A DNA stretch of 64,000 nucleotides. Source: Adiantum capillus-veneris (taxonomy: Eukaryota; Streptophyta; Polypodiopsida; Polypodiales; Pteridaceae). The notes beneath the pieces are model-generated. The model had not been told where the DNA came from. It made no database searches and saw only the letters and a program-made list of their open reading frames with translations. The stretch lies in contig CM043971.1 in NCBI GenBank assembly GCA_014529385.2, forward strand, positions 59,200,209-59,264,208, written 5' to 3'. The translations under genes were made by a program, and so were the position numbers. Positions 44,104-56,999 of the stretch are shown piece after piece (the stretch's first letter is position 1; the number at the start of each line of letters is the position of its first letter).

Positions 44104-46613
44104 TTAATTCTCATCTTGTATAAGATCTGTACAAGCACTAGGATCCATATTTAGACCCATAGTATTCAAATCAATAAACAAGTTTAGAGATTCTTCCTCC
44201 TCTCCATCACCTCCTGTAGAATCATCATCGCTTTCTTCCTCTTCCTCCTCCTCAAGATGACTATTTGCAAGCCTTGGCTGACCTTCTTCAACTTCTACTA
44301 CATCTTCCTCTGCATCTTGTGGTGATGGTATGATGGGATCAATTACTGGCTCAATGTCCGTCTCTGCAAAGATAGATCTACCCCGCGGCGTGACTGGAAT
44401 GACATACCAAAGTCTTCTTTGATATATACATGGCACATAAAAGACCTGTACGTCACACACAAAGAATAAGCTGATATACATATATTAAATTTTTAATTTA
44501 AGTTAATTGCACATAGTCTAAACTACTTGCTCGCAACTACTAGGATACACCAAGTTGTCTGTTTCCCCCCGATGGAATTGGGTGGAATCCACCATAATGA
44601 GCCCATTTTCATGTCTTTTGACCTCACCCGCAAACCATCGGCACTCAAAGAGGAATTTGTGAAAAGATCTGAAATCCACTTTGATTATTCTCTCTATAGT
44701 ACCACAATATCTAACCTCATCTGTTGTTGTGTCAAAGTTTCCCATCATGCCACAATCATTAGTGGTCCGACGCTCATCTATCTTGCAGGTGTGAAAATGT
44801 TGGCCTTCGGACCAAATGGAGTTGAAAATGAGACCCTACAATCACAATGCATAAGAGGTTACATCGCATTTCATTAAGTGATTTTCATACATGCATACAT
44901 AACATATACGCACTCACCTTGCACGAGGATGAGCATCCTCGCGCATACTCCCATTCTTTAGGGATTATTTGTTCTCCTTGTGCTTTGGCATTGGTCATGG
45001 CATTATGGATCCACTCTACTTGAATCAAATTAGGATATTTTGCAAGCTCTTTAGGAAAAGGAGGTGCACGTCTACCTCCATTGGACCTCTTCCATGCATC
45101 TCTATCCCTTTCTCTAGTTGCGCGGGCTTCCAAGTACATAGTGACCCATTTGGTCATGATAGTGGAATTGAGTAAACAGTAGTTGTTGACTATGGCATGA
45201 AACTCTCTATCCATGACCAAGAGTGAGCCTTTTCCATTGGGAATGGTTGAGTGCTTCCTAGGATCCTCTTCTTCACTCCACAGACGAGGCAATGATGGAT
45301 CCACTGTGATGAGATACTGTGAGACATACACAAATGCCTCTTGCACCACCCAACCTTATGCCATGCTCGCCTGAAAACATTAAAACCACATATTTTTATT
45401 AGTAACTCCATAGCGTATAAATGCTATCTATATTGTATTGATTTTGCATACCTCCGGTTGTGACCTCAATCTAACAAAATCCTTTAAAGTCTTCAAGAAT
45501 CTCTCCAAGAAGAACATCCATTTAGAGTGAACCACCCCACAAATGGAAATCTCCTCAACAAGGTGAAGCAATAGGTGTATTTGGCTAACAAGGATTGTAT
45601 GTGGGAATGCATCCTCAATAGCACACACTGCCTCTACTGCTAGCTTATGGGCTACTGATATGGCTTCTACTTCTATCTCCAGCTTGGAGCTCACAAGTCT
45701 ACAGGGCACAAATAATATAGTAGATGAAAAAAAATTCCATTGTTCATGCATGCACAATATGATATAGTACTTGAAAAAAACCCATTACCTCACAATCTCA
45801 CCCACTTTGAATATTGCAGCCTTCACCTTAGTGTCCCCATAACCACTAATAGTTATGGGAAGTACAAACTACACACAATAAAACATCTTAGTGAATGTCA
45901 ACCTATATATAAGGACACATAGACACCACAAATTGTTCTACTCTTACCTGAAGGATTTTATGCCAATCATGGGATTTCAATCCATACAATTGAGTGGAGC
46001 CACCCTTTTTGGTTTTTGTGAAAGCACCTTTGAGTGACCGCATATATCCCGTTGGAATTGTAATGGATGCAATAACTTGCTTTGTCCGCTCTTGGTCTGC
46101 CTTTGACAGTATCCACGGTGCTTTTGGGAGAATCATCTTTCCCTAATCCCCCATGTGGGGCGTGGCTGAAGGGGGGAGACATCTCATGGCTCTTAAATCT
46201 TCCCTAGTATCCAATGAATCCTTCTTGCCAATTATGTGATCCCATATAGCTTGCCCAACATTTTTGAATACATGCATAGGGTCCAATAAGTGCTGAATTT
46301 TCAACGAAGCCCAATAGGGGAGCGACAAGAAGATTGAGTACCTCGACATACCCTTTGGCAACCCATTGGGAGGCGGTGAGGTACCATGATGCTCCTCCCA
46401 ATGCTTCGCCCAATCAGCCATGTTCCACTGGAATGGCTGCACTCCAGTGATAGGGGGAGCATATCTACGATGTGAAAGAGGTAAGGAACGATGGTTGTTG
46501 GGATAGATCACCTTCCCAAGAAGAGGAGGTCTCTCCGTCACAAGGGAAGGGCCACAAGTGGGACACGCACTAATTTGTGTGTGCATTGGCCAATATGATT
46601 GGTCAATGCACAC
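44104..46613 (-). pseudogene. TNP2-type transposase remnant of CACTA-2
   Basis: Minus-strand fragments in TNP2 order are CPTCGPSLVTERPPL and LLDPMHVFKNVGQAIWDHI (46143-46613), ILSKADQERTKQVIASITIP and LYGLKSHDWHKILQ (45903-46136), the DUF4218 region (SQIHLLLHLVEEISI, HSKWMFFLERFLKTLKDF; 45428-45757 and 44885-45349), and DUF4216 (YCGTIERIIKVDFRSFHKFL; 44518-44748). The last piece (44104-44481) adds a highly acidic tail. The N-terminal half, where the DGxNPF core should lie, is absent, and a minisatellite starts at that point. It is homologous to the transposase of CACTA-1 but clearly diverged. Confidence 0.88.
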
Positions 46614-47763
46614 ACTAATTAGTGTGTGGTTAGTGTGTGCATTGGCCGATGTGATTGGTCAAGGTACACACTAATTAGTTCGGGATTAGTGTGTGCATTG
46701 GTCAATGGCATTGGCCAATGTACACTAATTAACACACACTATTTACTGTGTGATTAGTGTTTGCATTGACCAATGTGATTGGCCAATGCGCACACTAATT
46801 AGTGTGTGATTAGTGTGTGCATTGACCAATGTGATTAACCAATGCGCACACTAATTAGTGTGTGATTAGTGTGTGCATTGGCCAATGTGATTGGTCAATG
46901 TACACACTAATTAGTGTGTGATTAGTGTGTGCATTGGTCAATCACATTGGTCAATGCACACACTAATTAGTGTGTGATTAGTGTGTGCATTGGCCAATGT
47001 GATTGGTCAATGCACACAATAATTAGTGTGTGATTAGTGTGTGCATTGGCCAATGTGATTGGTCAATGTACACACTAATTAGTTTGTTAACACACACTAT
47101 TTATTGTGTGATTAGTGTGTGCATTGGCCAATGTGATTGGTCAATGCACACACTAATTAGTGTGTGCATTGGACAATGTGATTGGTCAATGTACACACTA
47201 ATTAGTTTGGGATTAGTGTGTTAACACACACTATTTATTGTGTGATTAGTGTGTGCATTGACCAATGTGATTGGCCAATGCGCACATTAATTAGTGTGTA
47301 ATTAGTCCAATTACACAAGCCAATGCACACACTAATTAGTGTGTGCACATTAAGCCAATTACACAAGCCAATGCACACACTAATTAGTATATGTTAACAC
47401 ACACTAATTAGTGTATGTTAACACACACTAATTAGTGTGTGCACAAGCCAATTACACAAGCCAATGCACACACTAATTGGTCAATTGGTGATTGACCAAT
47501 GCGTACACTAATTAGTGTGTAATTAGTGTGTGCATTGGTCAATTGGATTGGCCAATACACACACTATTTAGTGTGTGATTAGTGTGTGCATTGGTCAATT
47601 GGATTGGCCAATACACACACTATTTAGTGTGTGATTAGTGTGTGCATTGACTAATTAGTGTATGTATATTAGTGACCAATGCACACACTAATTAGTGTAT
47701 GTTAACACACACTAATTAGTGTGTGCACAAGCCAATTACACAAGTCAACACTAATTATGTTAA
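46573..47763. repeat. 1.2-kb palindromic minisatellite
   Basis: About 17-20 units of roughly 55-65 bp are built from CACACTAATTAGTGTG (a 16-bp palindrome), GTGTGTGCATTGG and CCAATGTGATTGGTCAATG. The first unit overlaps the start of the remaining TNP2 reading at 46570-46613, so the array probably grew from a transposase segment. Units vary in length and order, and the right third is more disordered. Confidence 0.93.
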
Positions 47764-48117
47764 ATTAAACAGTAATCAACACAAAAACATAAACATACCT
47801 CCATGATTAAGTCGTAGGTGATGTATTAGGCCCCAATGGCCATCCAAGTGATCGCGCAATCGATCACACTAATCATAAAAACAATAATCTCTTATTAGTC
47901 AATACACACACTAATATCTTATTAGCACTCAAGGCTTTGCAAGACTCTTTTATAGGTTGTAGACACACCTTGGATTCTTTCCACATTGGATTCTTTCAAC
48001 ATTAGATACTATAGAGAATCCAATGTTAAAAAATCCAATGTTTGAAAAAAATCAATGTGTAAATTTTTAATCATATATTTGAATTTTTATACCCTAGTTT
48101 AATCTTTGTCGTAATAA

Positions 48118-49475
48118 ATGCAGACCATGTCTTTTTCTTCCACACCACGCTTTCGCAGCATTGAGAATTTCATGGCGGACGGGATGTCATATCCCGACGC
48201 TCTCTCTGCCTATCATTCACACCCATCGCCTCAGCAGTCATCATTAGGGTTCGGCTGGTTTCGGGACGCTCTTGGTGGGTCCGCTACCGTACCTGTGACC
48301 GATCCAGATGTGGAGAGGGCATTGCGTCTTTGGGCTGAGTGGTAGGTTCACAGCAAACCCTTACGCAGCGCTATTCATCGGCGCAACTAGCAGCTTTTGG
48401 ATTATCAGAGGTCTCTACTCCAACTGGTGGCACTCCATACCTGCAGAGTTTTCTAGCTGTAGCTCCAGGTTCATCTTTTCCTTCACAGGGTCCAACGCCC
48501 CAAGGTTCGACGCCGTTGGGTGCGACGCCACAGGGTCCGACGCCACGAGCATCCAACTATCCATCACCTATCCCACCTTCTGCCCCAAATTCACGTCGGC
48601 ACTCTTCTGGCAGTCAGCGCCAGGGCAGATTGCACGCTAGCGCCGATCGATCTCGACGAGGGAGCGAAGCTAGTTGTTGTTTTGGGGCGGGGGGGGGAAG
48701 TGCTACAGATTCTCCTCCATAGTCACCGCTCCTTGCTCCAACAGAAGATGAGGACCATGACATGCCTTCACCAGATGCTCGCGGGTTATACTACTTGGTT
48801 CATAGAGGAGGTATGTTGGATCTCGGGACAGCGCAGGGCAGGAGATTCCGCACACATGTCAACCAATTAATCCACTCCACATATATCAATTGTTTTCTCA
48901 AATTTGATCAGCAAGATCCCTACAACCTCACATATATAGAGACAACCATGCACATGTGTTTCCCCAACCCTGAGGGGCAACAATTCTCAAGGCAATGGTT
49001 GCAAGAGCATGTCAAAACATTTCTCAAGAACAAAAAATCTCGTGTGAGGAGAGCTGCAAAGAAGACCATGGAGTCTCCAGAGCATAGCTATCGGCCAGGA
49101 AATGTCCATGATGCGGAGTGGGAGACACCTATGGAAGAGAAAGAGTACGAAAGGGCAATGGGTGCGAGGATGTATACGCGTCAAGTTGAGGCCAGATCCC
49201 ATCAGACTCCTACGCATTATGGTTCGGGAGGAAAAACGGCTTGGAAAGAAAAATATGTAAGTAAAAATATTAGTTTTATTGTAAAAAATCTAATGTTTTT
49301 CATTTAATTAATTGGTTGCTATTTGTTGTCAGTATAACATTACCATGAGTCGCCCGACCAGAGATGTGCAGAGATATAGAGAGAATCATACCGAGTATCA
49401 AACTTGGTGTTGGTTGTTTGAAAATCAAATGATCTCTCGAGAGGAGTTCGAAAATGCGTGTAGAAGTCTGTAACA
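48118..49475 (+). pseudogene. TNPA-like gene of CACTA-2
   Basis: A plus-strand reading with MQTMSFSSTPRFRSIENFMA, then a Thr/Pro/Gln repeat region (PTPQGSTPLGATPQGPTP) in a different frame. Next comes YYLVHRGGMLDLGTAQGRRF, KKTMESPEHSYRPGNVHDAE, QTPTHYGSGGKTAWKEKYV|GTAAGT, and a last exon with MSRPTRDVQRYRENHTEYQT. It matches the Ptta/En/Spm family and parallels the TNPA-like gene of CACTA-1. Frameshifts lie near 48340 and near the G run at 48690. It is divergent from the TNP2 remnant, unlike the tandem order in CACTA-1. Confidence 0.72.
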
Positions 49476-49929
49476 TGTAAGTTTAATCTTATTTAAATTA
49501 TCAAGTTGTTGATTTTATATCAAATATTAAATGAGAAAGTGTTAATTGTTTCTTTTTTTGGTTTTGCAGAGTCAAGGAGTTCCACGCAAAATGCCGCCAT
49601 CTCCCCCATGAGCATCCTCTATTTTGTATACGCGGGCCCTGTTTGCCCTATCCCACATGACCATACTCTATTTTGTACACGCGAACTTTTTTTGCCCTTT
49701 ATGTAAATGCAATACCTATCATTTTTTGGCTCAATACCTCCCCCAATTGTAATTCCACTTATGTAAATGAAATTATCAATCTTTTTTTGGCTCAATGTAA
49801 TGTCCAATTGTGATATTTTGTTGTAATTAATAATAATTTTGTAAAACATCTTAAATAAATAAAAAAATAGGTGACCTTTTGGATGGTCCTGCAAAGGACA
49901 ATCCAAACGGTCATCTGTTTTTTTATAAT

Positions 49930-50170
49930 AAACACGCCCGTGGTAATGCCTGTGATAACATCTTTGCGGTAACTGTTGCGGGTATCTTTGCAGTAAAGGT
50001 TGCGGCAATTGACGCGGAAAAATAGCCGCAGGAATTACCGCGCAAGTTACCGCTATACCATTACCACAAATGTTGCCGCAATCTTTTCCACATATGGGAA
50101 TTTTCATATTACAAATTTGTTTGTTATTTTGCGGTAATGTGAGCGATAATACCGCGCATATGTTATAGTG
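49930..50170. repeat. CACTA-2 right subterminal repeats and terminus
   Basis: GTGGTAATG, GCGGTAAC, GAATTACCGCGC, GTTACCGCTATACCATTAC and GCGGTAATGTGAGCG occur in both orientations, ending ATATGTTATAGTG. Confidence 0.82.
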
Positions 50171-50204
50171 TCTCTCTCTCTCTCTCTCTCTTTGAGACTA
50201 TAAG

Positions 50205-50283
<79 letters not shown>

Positions 50284-50354
50284 GTGGATCACGGCGCGTG
50301 GGCTCAACTTTGAGATGGGATAATAGCCTATTGTGCATCGTGATCCAATTCTTG

Positions 50355-50432
<78 letters not shown>

Positions 50433-50504
50433 GGTGGATCACGGCGCGTGGGCTCAACTTTGAGATGGGATAATAGCCTATTGTGCGTCGTGATCCAATT
50501 CTTG

Positions 50505-50595
<91 letters not shown>

Positions 50596-50660
50596 AGTGG
50601 ATCACGGCGCGTGGGCTCAACTTTGAGATGGGATAATAGCCTATTGTGCGTCATGATCCA
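50171..50660. repeat. Higher-order array: (CT)n plus palindromic module M2, three units
   Basis: Three copies of a 64-bp module (50284-50347, 50434-50497, 50597-50660) read GTGGATCACGGCGCGTGGGC...GTGCGTCGTGATCCA. They are separated by CT runs of 70-90 bp. The three modules are almost identical, so this array grew recently by duplication of module plus CT run. Confidence 0.93.
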
Positions 50661-50925
50661 ATTCTTTACGTAATCACGATCGGGTGATTACGTAAATAAC
50701 TCTAGTATTTACACAAAAAAATCATGTGATCACGTTTATTGTTAACGTGACTTTGATGATGACCTGCAAAAACCTATAGAGCCGGTTAGCCCTCCGGGAT
50801 TTTCTAATGTCCCTGCGGGACCCGTCGAGCTCTTTTATTTTTCGGGCAGGCCCGCCGGGTATATGCAGTAGCTCGACGGGCCCGCCGGAAAAATGAAAAA
50901 GCCCGACGGGCGTAATTATATATAG
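50597..50925. repeat. Left inverted repeat of the hAT/kinase element
   Basis: Palindromic module, then TTACGTAATCACGATCGGG, ATCATGTGATCACG, GACCTGCAAAAACC and a GC-rich block with GGGCAGGCCCGCCGGG and GACGGGCCCGCCGG. The GC-rich block is itself made of inverted motifs. Confidence 0.75.
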
Positions 50926-51870
50926 TAAATAGTGTGCTAACCTCAGTCTTTTAGCTAGGAAAATCCTTGGGGAGTGTATCCAAGTGCCGGGTATTGTCAT
51001 CTTCTTGTGAATTGACCTAAGGTTATAGAGTCACAGGTCCTTTTTTAAGCCGAACGTGATTCTTAATTCGGTAACCACTTCTAAAAAAATTTAATTCGTT
51101 TACCGACATAAAGATACAAAACCAAAACAACTGAAAACTTGGGGAAATATGCTCATTGCGAAGAAGCCATTGGTCCAAATGAGGGCTATAATTGGTTTTA
51201 GAAGATGAGCATATGTAAATGACGAGTCGATAGTCAATGGTCGGATGTCCTCTACTAGTGTACCGAGCATATAAAGATCCTTGAAGTCTTATATTTGAGT
51301 TGATTTACAATACAAGAGCTATAATCCTTGATTGGGTTAAAATAGCTTTTATATATTGAATTGGTTGTCTGGGTGGGATACAATCCTTCACTGGGTACAA
51401 GTAGTCCCCAATTGGGTGATTATATTGAAGATTTATTTGCGTTAGTTCATGCATTGGTTAATACAGAGAGTGCATTATTTATTACGATAGATTATTAGTG
51501 CATGAAATGACCAATTATATATTTTATTGCTTTCGTTTTTTTTTTTATAGCAAATAAAATTAGACGTGTCTTATTGTTTGCAAATCAAAGTGGACATATA
51601 AATAGTCATTATAATAATAATTGCATAGAGAGACTCATAGCATTGTTATGGTTGTTACACCATGTATAGATTACATTGCAATGTGTATGGTTGCTCACAA
51701 TATAGGTAATCGATATGTGGATTGACTAGCGTGCATTGAAAATCTCATATTGTGCATCATGGTTACTTTCATATTGAATGGTTTTTAAATTATAATATAT
51801 ATTGAAAATATAAAATTGTTTTCAGTTTGTAACATCTTGTTCTTTCCTCTTCAGTTTTAATTTAAAAGCA

Positions 51871-54011
51871 ATGGAGCAAAATGTGGGAACAAGTGGTACG
51901 AAGAAGCCAAAGAATAAAAAAGCTCCTGGCAAAGAGTGGGATTATGCTCACAACATATGAGGCCGATATATGGAGTGGCAATGTAAATTTTATCACACAC
52001 AAAATCTGGCGGTGCACCACGTATTAGGGATCATTTTCTGGGTAGCGCTAAAAACAATTGTAGAAAATGTGAACATTCTCAGGCACCTGCAGTTGCAAAA
52101 TATTTGAGAGAAGAGCTCGCCAAAAAGGGTGGCAAGAGACGACAGATATATAGTTCTGTGCCTTCGAATCAAGAGTTCCCAGAGCCAAATATTAACTCCG
52201 CAGATCCTATAGGACGCCAACTAACCTTGGAGAACAACCTGCGCAAGGAGAGAAAATTCTAGGCAGTGTTCCTTTTAAACGTCATAATGAAGGTGGACTT
52301 TGTCAAATGCGTCAAAAATCATTACATCAAAGCTTTCGAGTGCAGTCTCTAGAAGAAGAACAAACACCACTCGCCAAAGCAATATTCTTTACTGGAAGTG
52401 CTTTGGTCAAGGTAGACAGCAATCATTGGAAGGCTGCTTGGAAGAAAATTGGTGAGTTTGGTCCAGGATTTTCAGCTCCTTCTTATCATACACAAATGTT
52501 ACATCGAAGTCAAAGAGCGTGTTGGAAAAATAATACTTGGGAATATTTCACTTTCAGGATGTACGATTGTGTGTGATGGATGGTCAAATGTTCAGAGAAG
52601 ACCGTTGATCAATGTAATGTTGGTTTGTCCAAGGGGAGAAACGTTTATAAAGGCAATTGATAGTTCTGGAGCAATTAAAAGTGGCAAATACATTTTTGAG
52701 GTCTTGATTGATGTAATTAAAGAAATTGGTGTTGGACATGTCGTTCAAGTTGTGATGGACGACACAAAGAATTGTAAAAACTCCAGTAAATTAATAAAGA
52801 AGTGCTTTCCACACATTTTTGCCAATGGTTGTAATACGCACAGCTTGAACTTGGTGCTGGAAGATTGGTACACTAGTGAGGAAACCACATGGTTCGCCAA
52901 AATAATTAATATAGCACGTCAGGTTGTGAAATTTATCCTGAAACGACAGAGAGTGCTCAATTTGTATAGGATGCGCATGTTAGTGATGCTGAAACTTCCT
53001 GCTGAAACTCGATTCTGCACACACTTTTATACCTTGGAGTCACTTCTCCGTAATAAATGTGCTGTGATTGACACATTCAATTGCACGTCCTTTGATGAAT
53101 GGCAGCTTGAGCAGAAAGAAACAGTGAAGGATAAAATCACATGTCTACGTGGCAATGTAAACAAGGTTGCTTGGTGGAGGATTGTAATGGATGCATACCA
53201 TGTAATGATGCCCGTTATGTTCGCGATCCGCAATCTTGATCAAAGGGCGCCAAACTTGGGCAAAGTTTGGATGACATGGTGGTCAGTCCAACAGAGTCTT
53301 GAAAATCCTGAAGAGCTGAAAGAGTCTGTAGTAGCTAAGAAGTGGCGATTACCATTCTCTGGCAAACAACGGAAAATTTTGGCTAAGTATTTTCATGCAA
53401 GGTGGAAGAGCGCTCATAGTCCACTCCATAGCGTGGCTTACATTCTCGATCCAGAGTATTGGAATTTAGATCTGATGTACAAGACAGAGGTGGTAGGCGA
53501 TTTCTATCACGTGGTCAACACGTTCTACTCCAACGTTTAGGACTGAATTGATTGCATCAAAGAAATGAGTGCATTTAGATCAAAATAAGGTCCTGTTGCG
53601 AATGATTTTGTACAGGTAATGGCAAAAGAGCAACCTGCATGGAAGTGGTGGACGATGAATGGTGGAGAGAATTACTCTACCTTACGTCCTCTTGCAATGA
53701 AAGTACTCGCACAATGTGCAACAAATTCAAGTTCAGAGAGAAACTGGAGTATGTACAAGTATGTTCACAACACTATTCGCAACAGACTATTAGCAGACAG
53801 AGCAGAGAAATTAGTGTATATGTATTGCAACGAAAAGATACCGAATCACATCGAAAGTGCTGGCTACGAGGAGGAAATGCCAGCCTGGTTGTATAATTGT
53901 CAAAATGAAAATGAAGAAGATTTCAATGTTGGTGTATCTCAATGCACTGTAGACGAAATAGAAGAGAATTTGATAATAGATGTGGAGGTTGAATTACAAG
54001 GAGAACCATAA
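51871..54011 (+). pseudogene. hAT-type transposase (BED finger, DUF659, hAT dimerisation)
   Basis: ATG at 51871 starts MEQNVGTSGTKKPKNKKAPG, then a BED-type finger (KEWDYAHNI, GRYMEWQCKFY, later DHFLG and CRKCEH in another frame). The DUF659 core follows: FFTGSALVKVDSNHWKAAWK, IVCDGWSNVQRRPLINVMLV, VVMDDTKNCKNSSKLIKKCF and GCNTHSLNLVLED. The C-terminal dimerisation region is ATNSSSERNWSMYKYVHN with RNRLLADRAEKLVYMYCNEK. The gene carries one in-frame TGA at 51958-51960 and shifts of frame near 52.0, 52.5 and 53.54 kb. Function when intact: cut-and-paste transposition. Confidence 0.88.
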
Positions 54012-54169
54012 CACTCAGACTTAGAACCAGATAACAACTCAACTGATTCAATATATCTTGAGAGTAGAATGAGCAAATGTCAAAAACCATTGTAAAAGAC
54101 CTTGTATTCAAATGTGTTTTGAGTAATTACAATGCTTCATATTCTCGATAGTACATAGTTTGTCGATCT

Positions 54170-56985
54170 CAATTGTGTTGCTCTGAAGCAGCATCTTGCT
54201 CATCAAACTGATTTCTAATTGTGCTAGGGGTATCTGGGCGTGCTTGCTTGAATTTATATTCGTTTTCCATGCCAAACATAATATACATTCCTTGTGGAAT
54301 ATCTTGTGAACACATTGTTCATCGACTATTGTTTTGCATCAAACGAATAAGACAAAATAAATGATAATAGTGACCACATGTCAATGTATAGTACCCACTC
54401 CATCCATCAAAATTCTTGTAGCATACTGGACATTGAGAAGATGAGGATGGATCTGAAGTAGACGAGGGGACCAACTCCGGATGCAAGACAAGGTGGCTGA
54501 TGTGTGTCCCTTATACAGGTGTTGGATTCACTCGTTGTGTTAGGTTTGAACATCCTGACTTAAGCGGTGAATGCTTTTCTCCATCCAGACTTGTGAGGTT
54601 GCGGTGTTTGGATGGCTATAGAAAGACATGTTATTTCTGCATCTTTCTCTGCCAACTGTGTCGTGTAAATATCCTTCTCTCTCTTTAACTGTAGGTCAGC
54701 GCCTTCCACTATCAATGCCAGCTCATCTCGGGTGAAAGTGACACAACTCTCCCTTAAATCATGAGTGGCAATAGTTGTCTCCTTTGACGAGAAGTCTATT
54801 GGTCGCTGTTGCACAAAGTGAACATATAACATTTTGGCAAAATATAGCGCACAATCTGCATTGTGCAGGGGATGGCCATAAACCTCCAAATAAATCCTCT
54901 CAGCGTTATCTTTGATACCATCATGGGTGCACTTCGAAACCTTCCACCTTCCTTTCTTGATCTCTGCATCCTCACATGGCCATATTGTCTTGATCATGTC
55001 CTTTGTCACTTCTTTATTGATCTCTTTCCACTGCATATGGTTTGGATTTGCCCACTTTGAGAGTCGGCGAGCAGTACACGTCGCTTTTTGTGCCGACATG
55101 CCGTGTGCCAGAGACTTCATGCACTGAAATGCATTAATAGCCACTTGTTGTTGATCATCAGGCAATGATGGGTGCCAATATCTTATTCTTGATCGGCCAT
55201 TTTCTCTTAGAGCTGCAGTCAATAGAGTGGCAAATATTCAATATCATTGGCAAATATATATTCTCACTCATTAAAAACCACCACTTCAAATGCGACTAAT
55301 TGAACCACAAGGCAAATTTGAAATATTGACAGTTAAATGACAAATTTGAAATGATTAAAGATAATTGACTCAATTAGGTGAACCACTTCAAACCAGATAA
55401 TACACTTCAATAAAAATTTGAATACACTTGACAAGACATGTATATCATAGAAATGTTTAAATCGGATAAAATGATGGTGCAAGTTCAACAAGTGGACGTT
55501 GCGCAGGATTAGGGTCTGTCTTTAAATGTTCTTTGAAAAATATAAACACGTCAGAAGAATTCCTTCTTTGGTCCCGCTCTTTTAACTTCATCCAACAATC
55601 TACTTTAATTTGAATAGCCCTCATAACATCTTCGTCCGGGTGGTAAAAAACTTCGTCTGGAAAATAAAATTTTCAGGATGCACTCCAAAAATCTGCCAGC
55701 ATGTTGAACAGGTAGCCCAATGCATAAATGTTGCTGTCTTTTGAGTATGAATATGCGCACTGTGGATCGTATAGCTCGAGAGAAATCCACGGTCGCTTAG
55801 CCATCTCGACATTCCCTGCTCTCTGTGCATTCAAAACTGCTTCATCCAACTGTGCGCTTGAAGACAAATAATTATTTTCTACGCACTTAACAGGTGTTCT
55901 CAGCATCATACCCCAATCAATGATACCGATGCGAGGTTTATTGGCTCGAGTAAAGTCCAACATTACGTTGAATGGGTGCAGGTCACTGTGCACTATACCG
56001 GCCGAGTGGGTAGCCACAACGCTGTTGATAAAGACATGACAAATTGCCGGCATGTGCTCAAACATTGCTTTGATCCACACCGTGTCTATCTCGCTTACAG
56101 GGTTGTTTGCTACAGGCAATGACCTCCAACCATGTTGTAGCCTGTGCATGTGTCATTTGAACAATCCGTGAGTGAACGGTAAGTGGCACATCATGTCGCC
56201 CACAGTATCCCCATTGTAGTATGGGAATATCGTGATCCAAGGAGCTTCTGTAGTAAACCCAATGCACCTTACAATGGAGGGGTGAAGCGTTTTCATTCCT
56301 TGCTCTGTCTGAAAGCTATCAAATTTTGCCTCACTCCCTTCCTTGTAACATTTTCCCACATATGTAATGTGGCCTGGAAACAATGAGATGCCTTTGATAG
56401 TGTACAATGTGCATACACCGAAGGAGCCTTCTCCAATCCTCATACCTTCTACCAAGGCTTTGTGAGGGATGCCGACAAGATGAGTGCACTTTGCATTCAA
56501 AGCAGTGCGCATGATTGTGCTGGTGCCGCTGGCATCAGATCGACCTCCCAAAGATGCTTGCGCATCTTGTGCCATCTTCAATCTCTTGGGTAAAGCTGCT
56601 TGGTCCTACGCTTTCACATGCTTCATCTTTACTTTCTGTTCTTCCCACAATTTATCCCAGAGCTCTAACTTTGACATCTCGCAAGCAGGTGGGATATCTT
56701 CCTTTAAGTCTCTGCAACATACTTTCATATTGCCCAACACTGTCCTGACTCTGGTGGGGACAAATTCTCGTATCCCAGTTGGACTCAACAACTCGTATTG
56801 GCCTTCAAGTCGCAACCTGTGCTCTGTGTTCTACCATATAGCGCTAGTGATGTCTTTGATGTAGACATCGCTTTCACTAATCTGCTGTTTGCGATCAGCT
56901 ACACATGATGAGATTGCCAAAATACATTCTTTACGAATGGCACACATAATACATTTCTTTTGATCTGGCGTACTGGACAATACAA
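54170..56985 (-). pseudogene. Protein kinase plus RING-H2 finger gene carried by the inverted-repeat element
   Basis: Minus strand. The N-terminal part has CIMCAIRKECILAISSC and LEGQYELLSPTGIREFVPT. The kinase domain has the glycine loop RIGEGSFGVC, the Lys in YVGKCYKEG, an alpha-C Glu in FQTEQGMKTLHPSIVRCIGF, catalytic loop VHSDLHPFNVML (D and N kept; HRD is HSD), DFG as IIDWGM, a segment RPWISLELYDP and a C-lobe end DPNPAQRPL near 55.5 kb. After a 220-residue linker with coiled-coil-like LQLKREKDIYTTQLAEKDAE (54560-55222), a RING finger reads CPVC...TCGHYYHLFC...TMC at about 54435-54300. In-frame stops occur at 56606 (TAG), 56153 (TGA) and at the seventh RING ligand (TGA). Catalytic residues are kept. 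Function in the element is unknown; substrate phosphorylation and ubiquitin transfer would be expected from the domains. Confidence 0.75.
54300..54480 (-). pseudogene. RING-H2 finger segment
   Basis: SQCPVCYKNFDGWSGYYTL then TCGHYYHLFCLIRLMQN, giving C-x2-C-x15-C-x-H-x2-H-x2-C. A TGA sits where the seventh ligand is expected, three codons before the last Cys. It is followed by an acidic/Gln-rich tail. The fold assignment is from spacing only. Confidence 0.6.
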
Positions 56986-56999
56986 AAACAGCATATCAA

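Larger units (their letters stand above)
43690..50170. mobile_element. En/Spm (CACTA) DNA transposon 2, decayed
   Basis: A TNP2-type transposase remnant (minus strand) and a TNPA-like gene (plus strand) are framed by subterminal arrays of ATTACCGC / GCGGTAAT motifs at 43710-43850 and 49930-50160. The right end reads GTTATAGTG, the reverse complement of CACTATAAC. A CACTA-form left end is not seen; the left border is approximate and merges with a CT run. Both flanks carry GAGACTATAAGTACCCC (near 43556 and 50194). Confidence 0.82.

Noticed and set aside
46573-47763. Regularly spaced palindromes resembling a CRISPR array
   Set aside because: This is plant nuclear DNA; units vary in length and there are no unique spacers. 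It is a minisatellite.
54500-54688. Plus-strand ORF of 62 residues
   Set aside because: It lies opposite the kinase-RING gene and has no motif.
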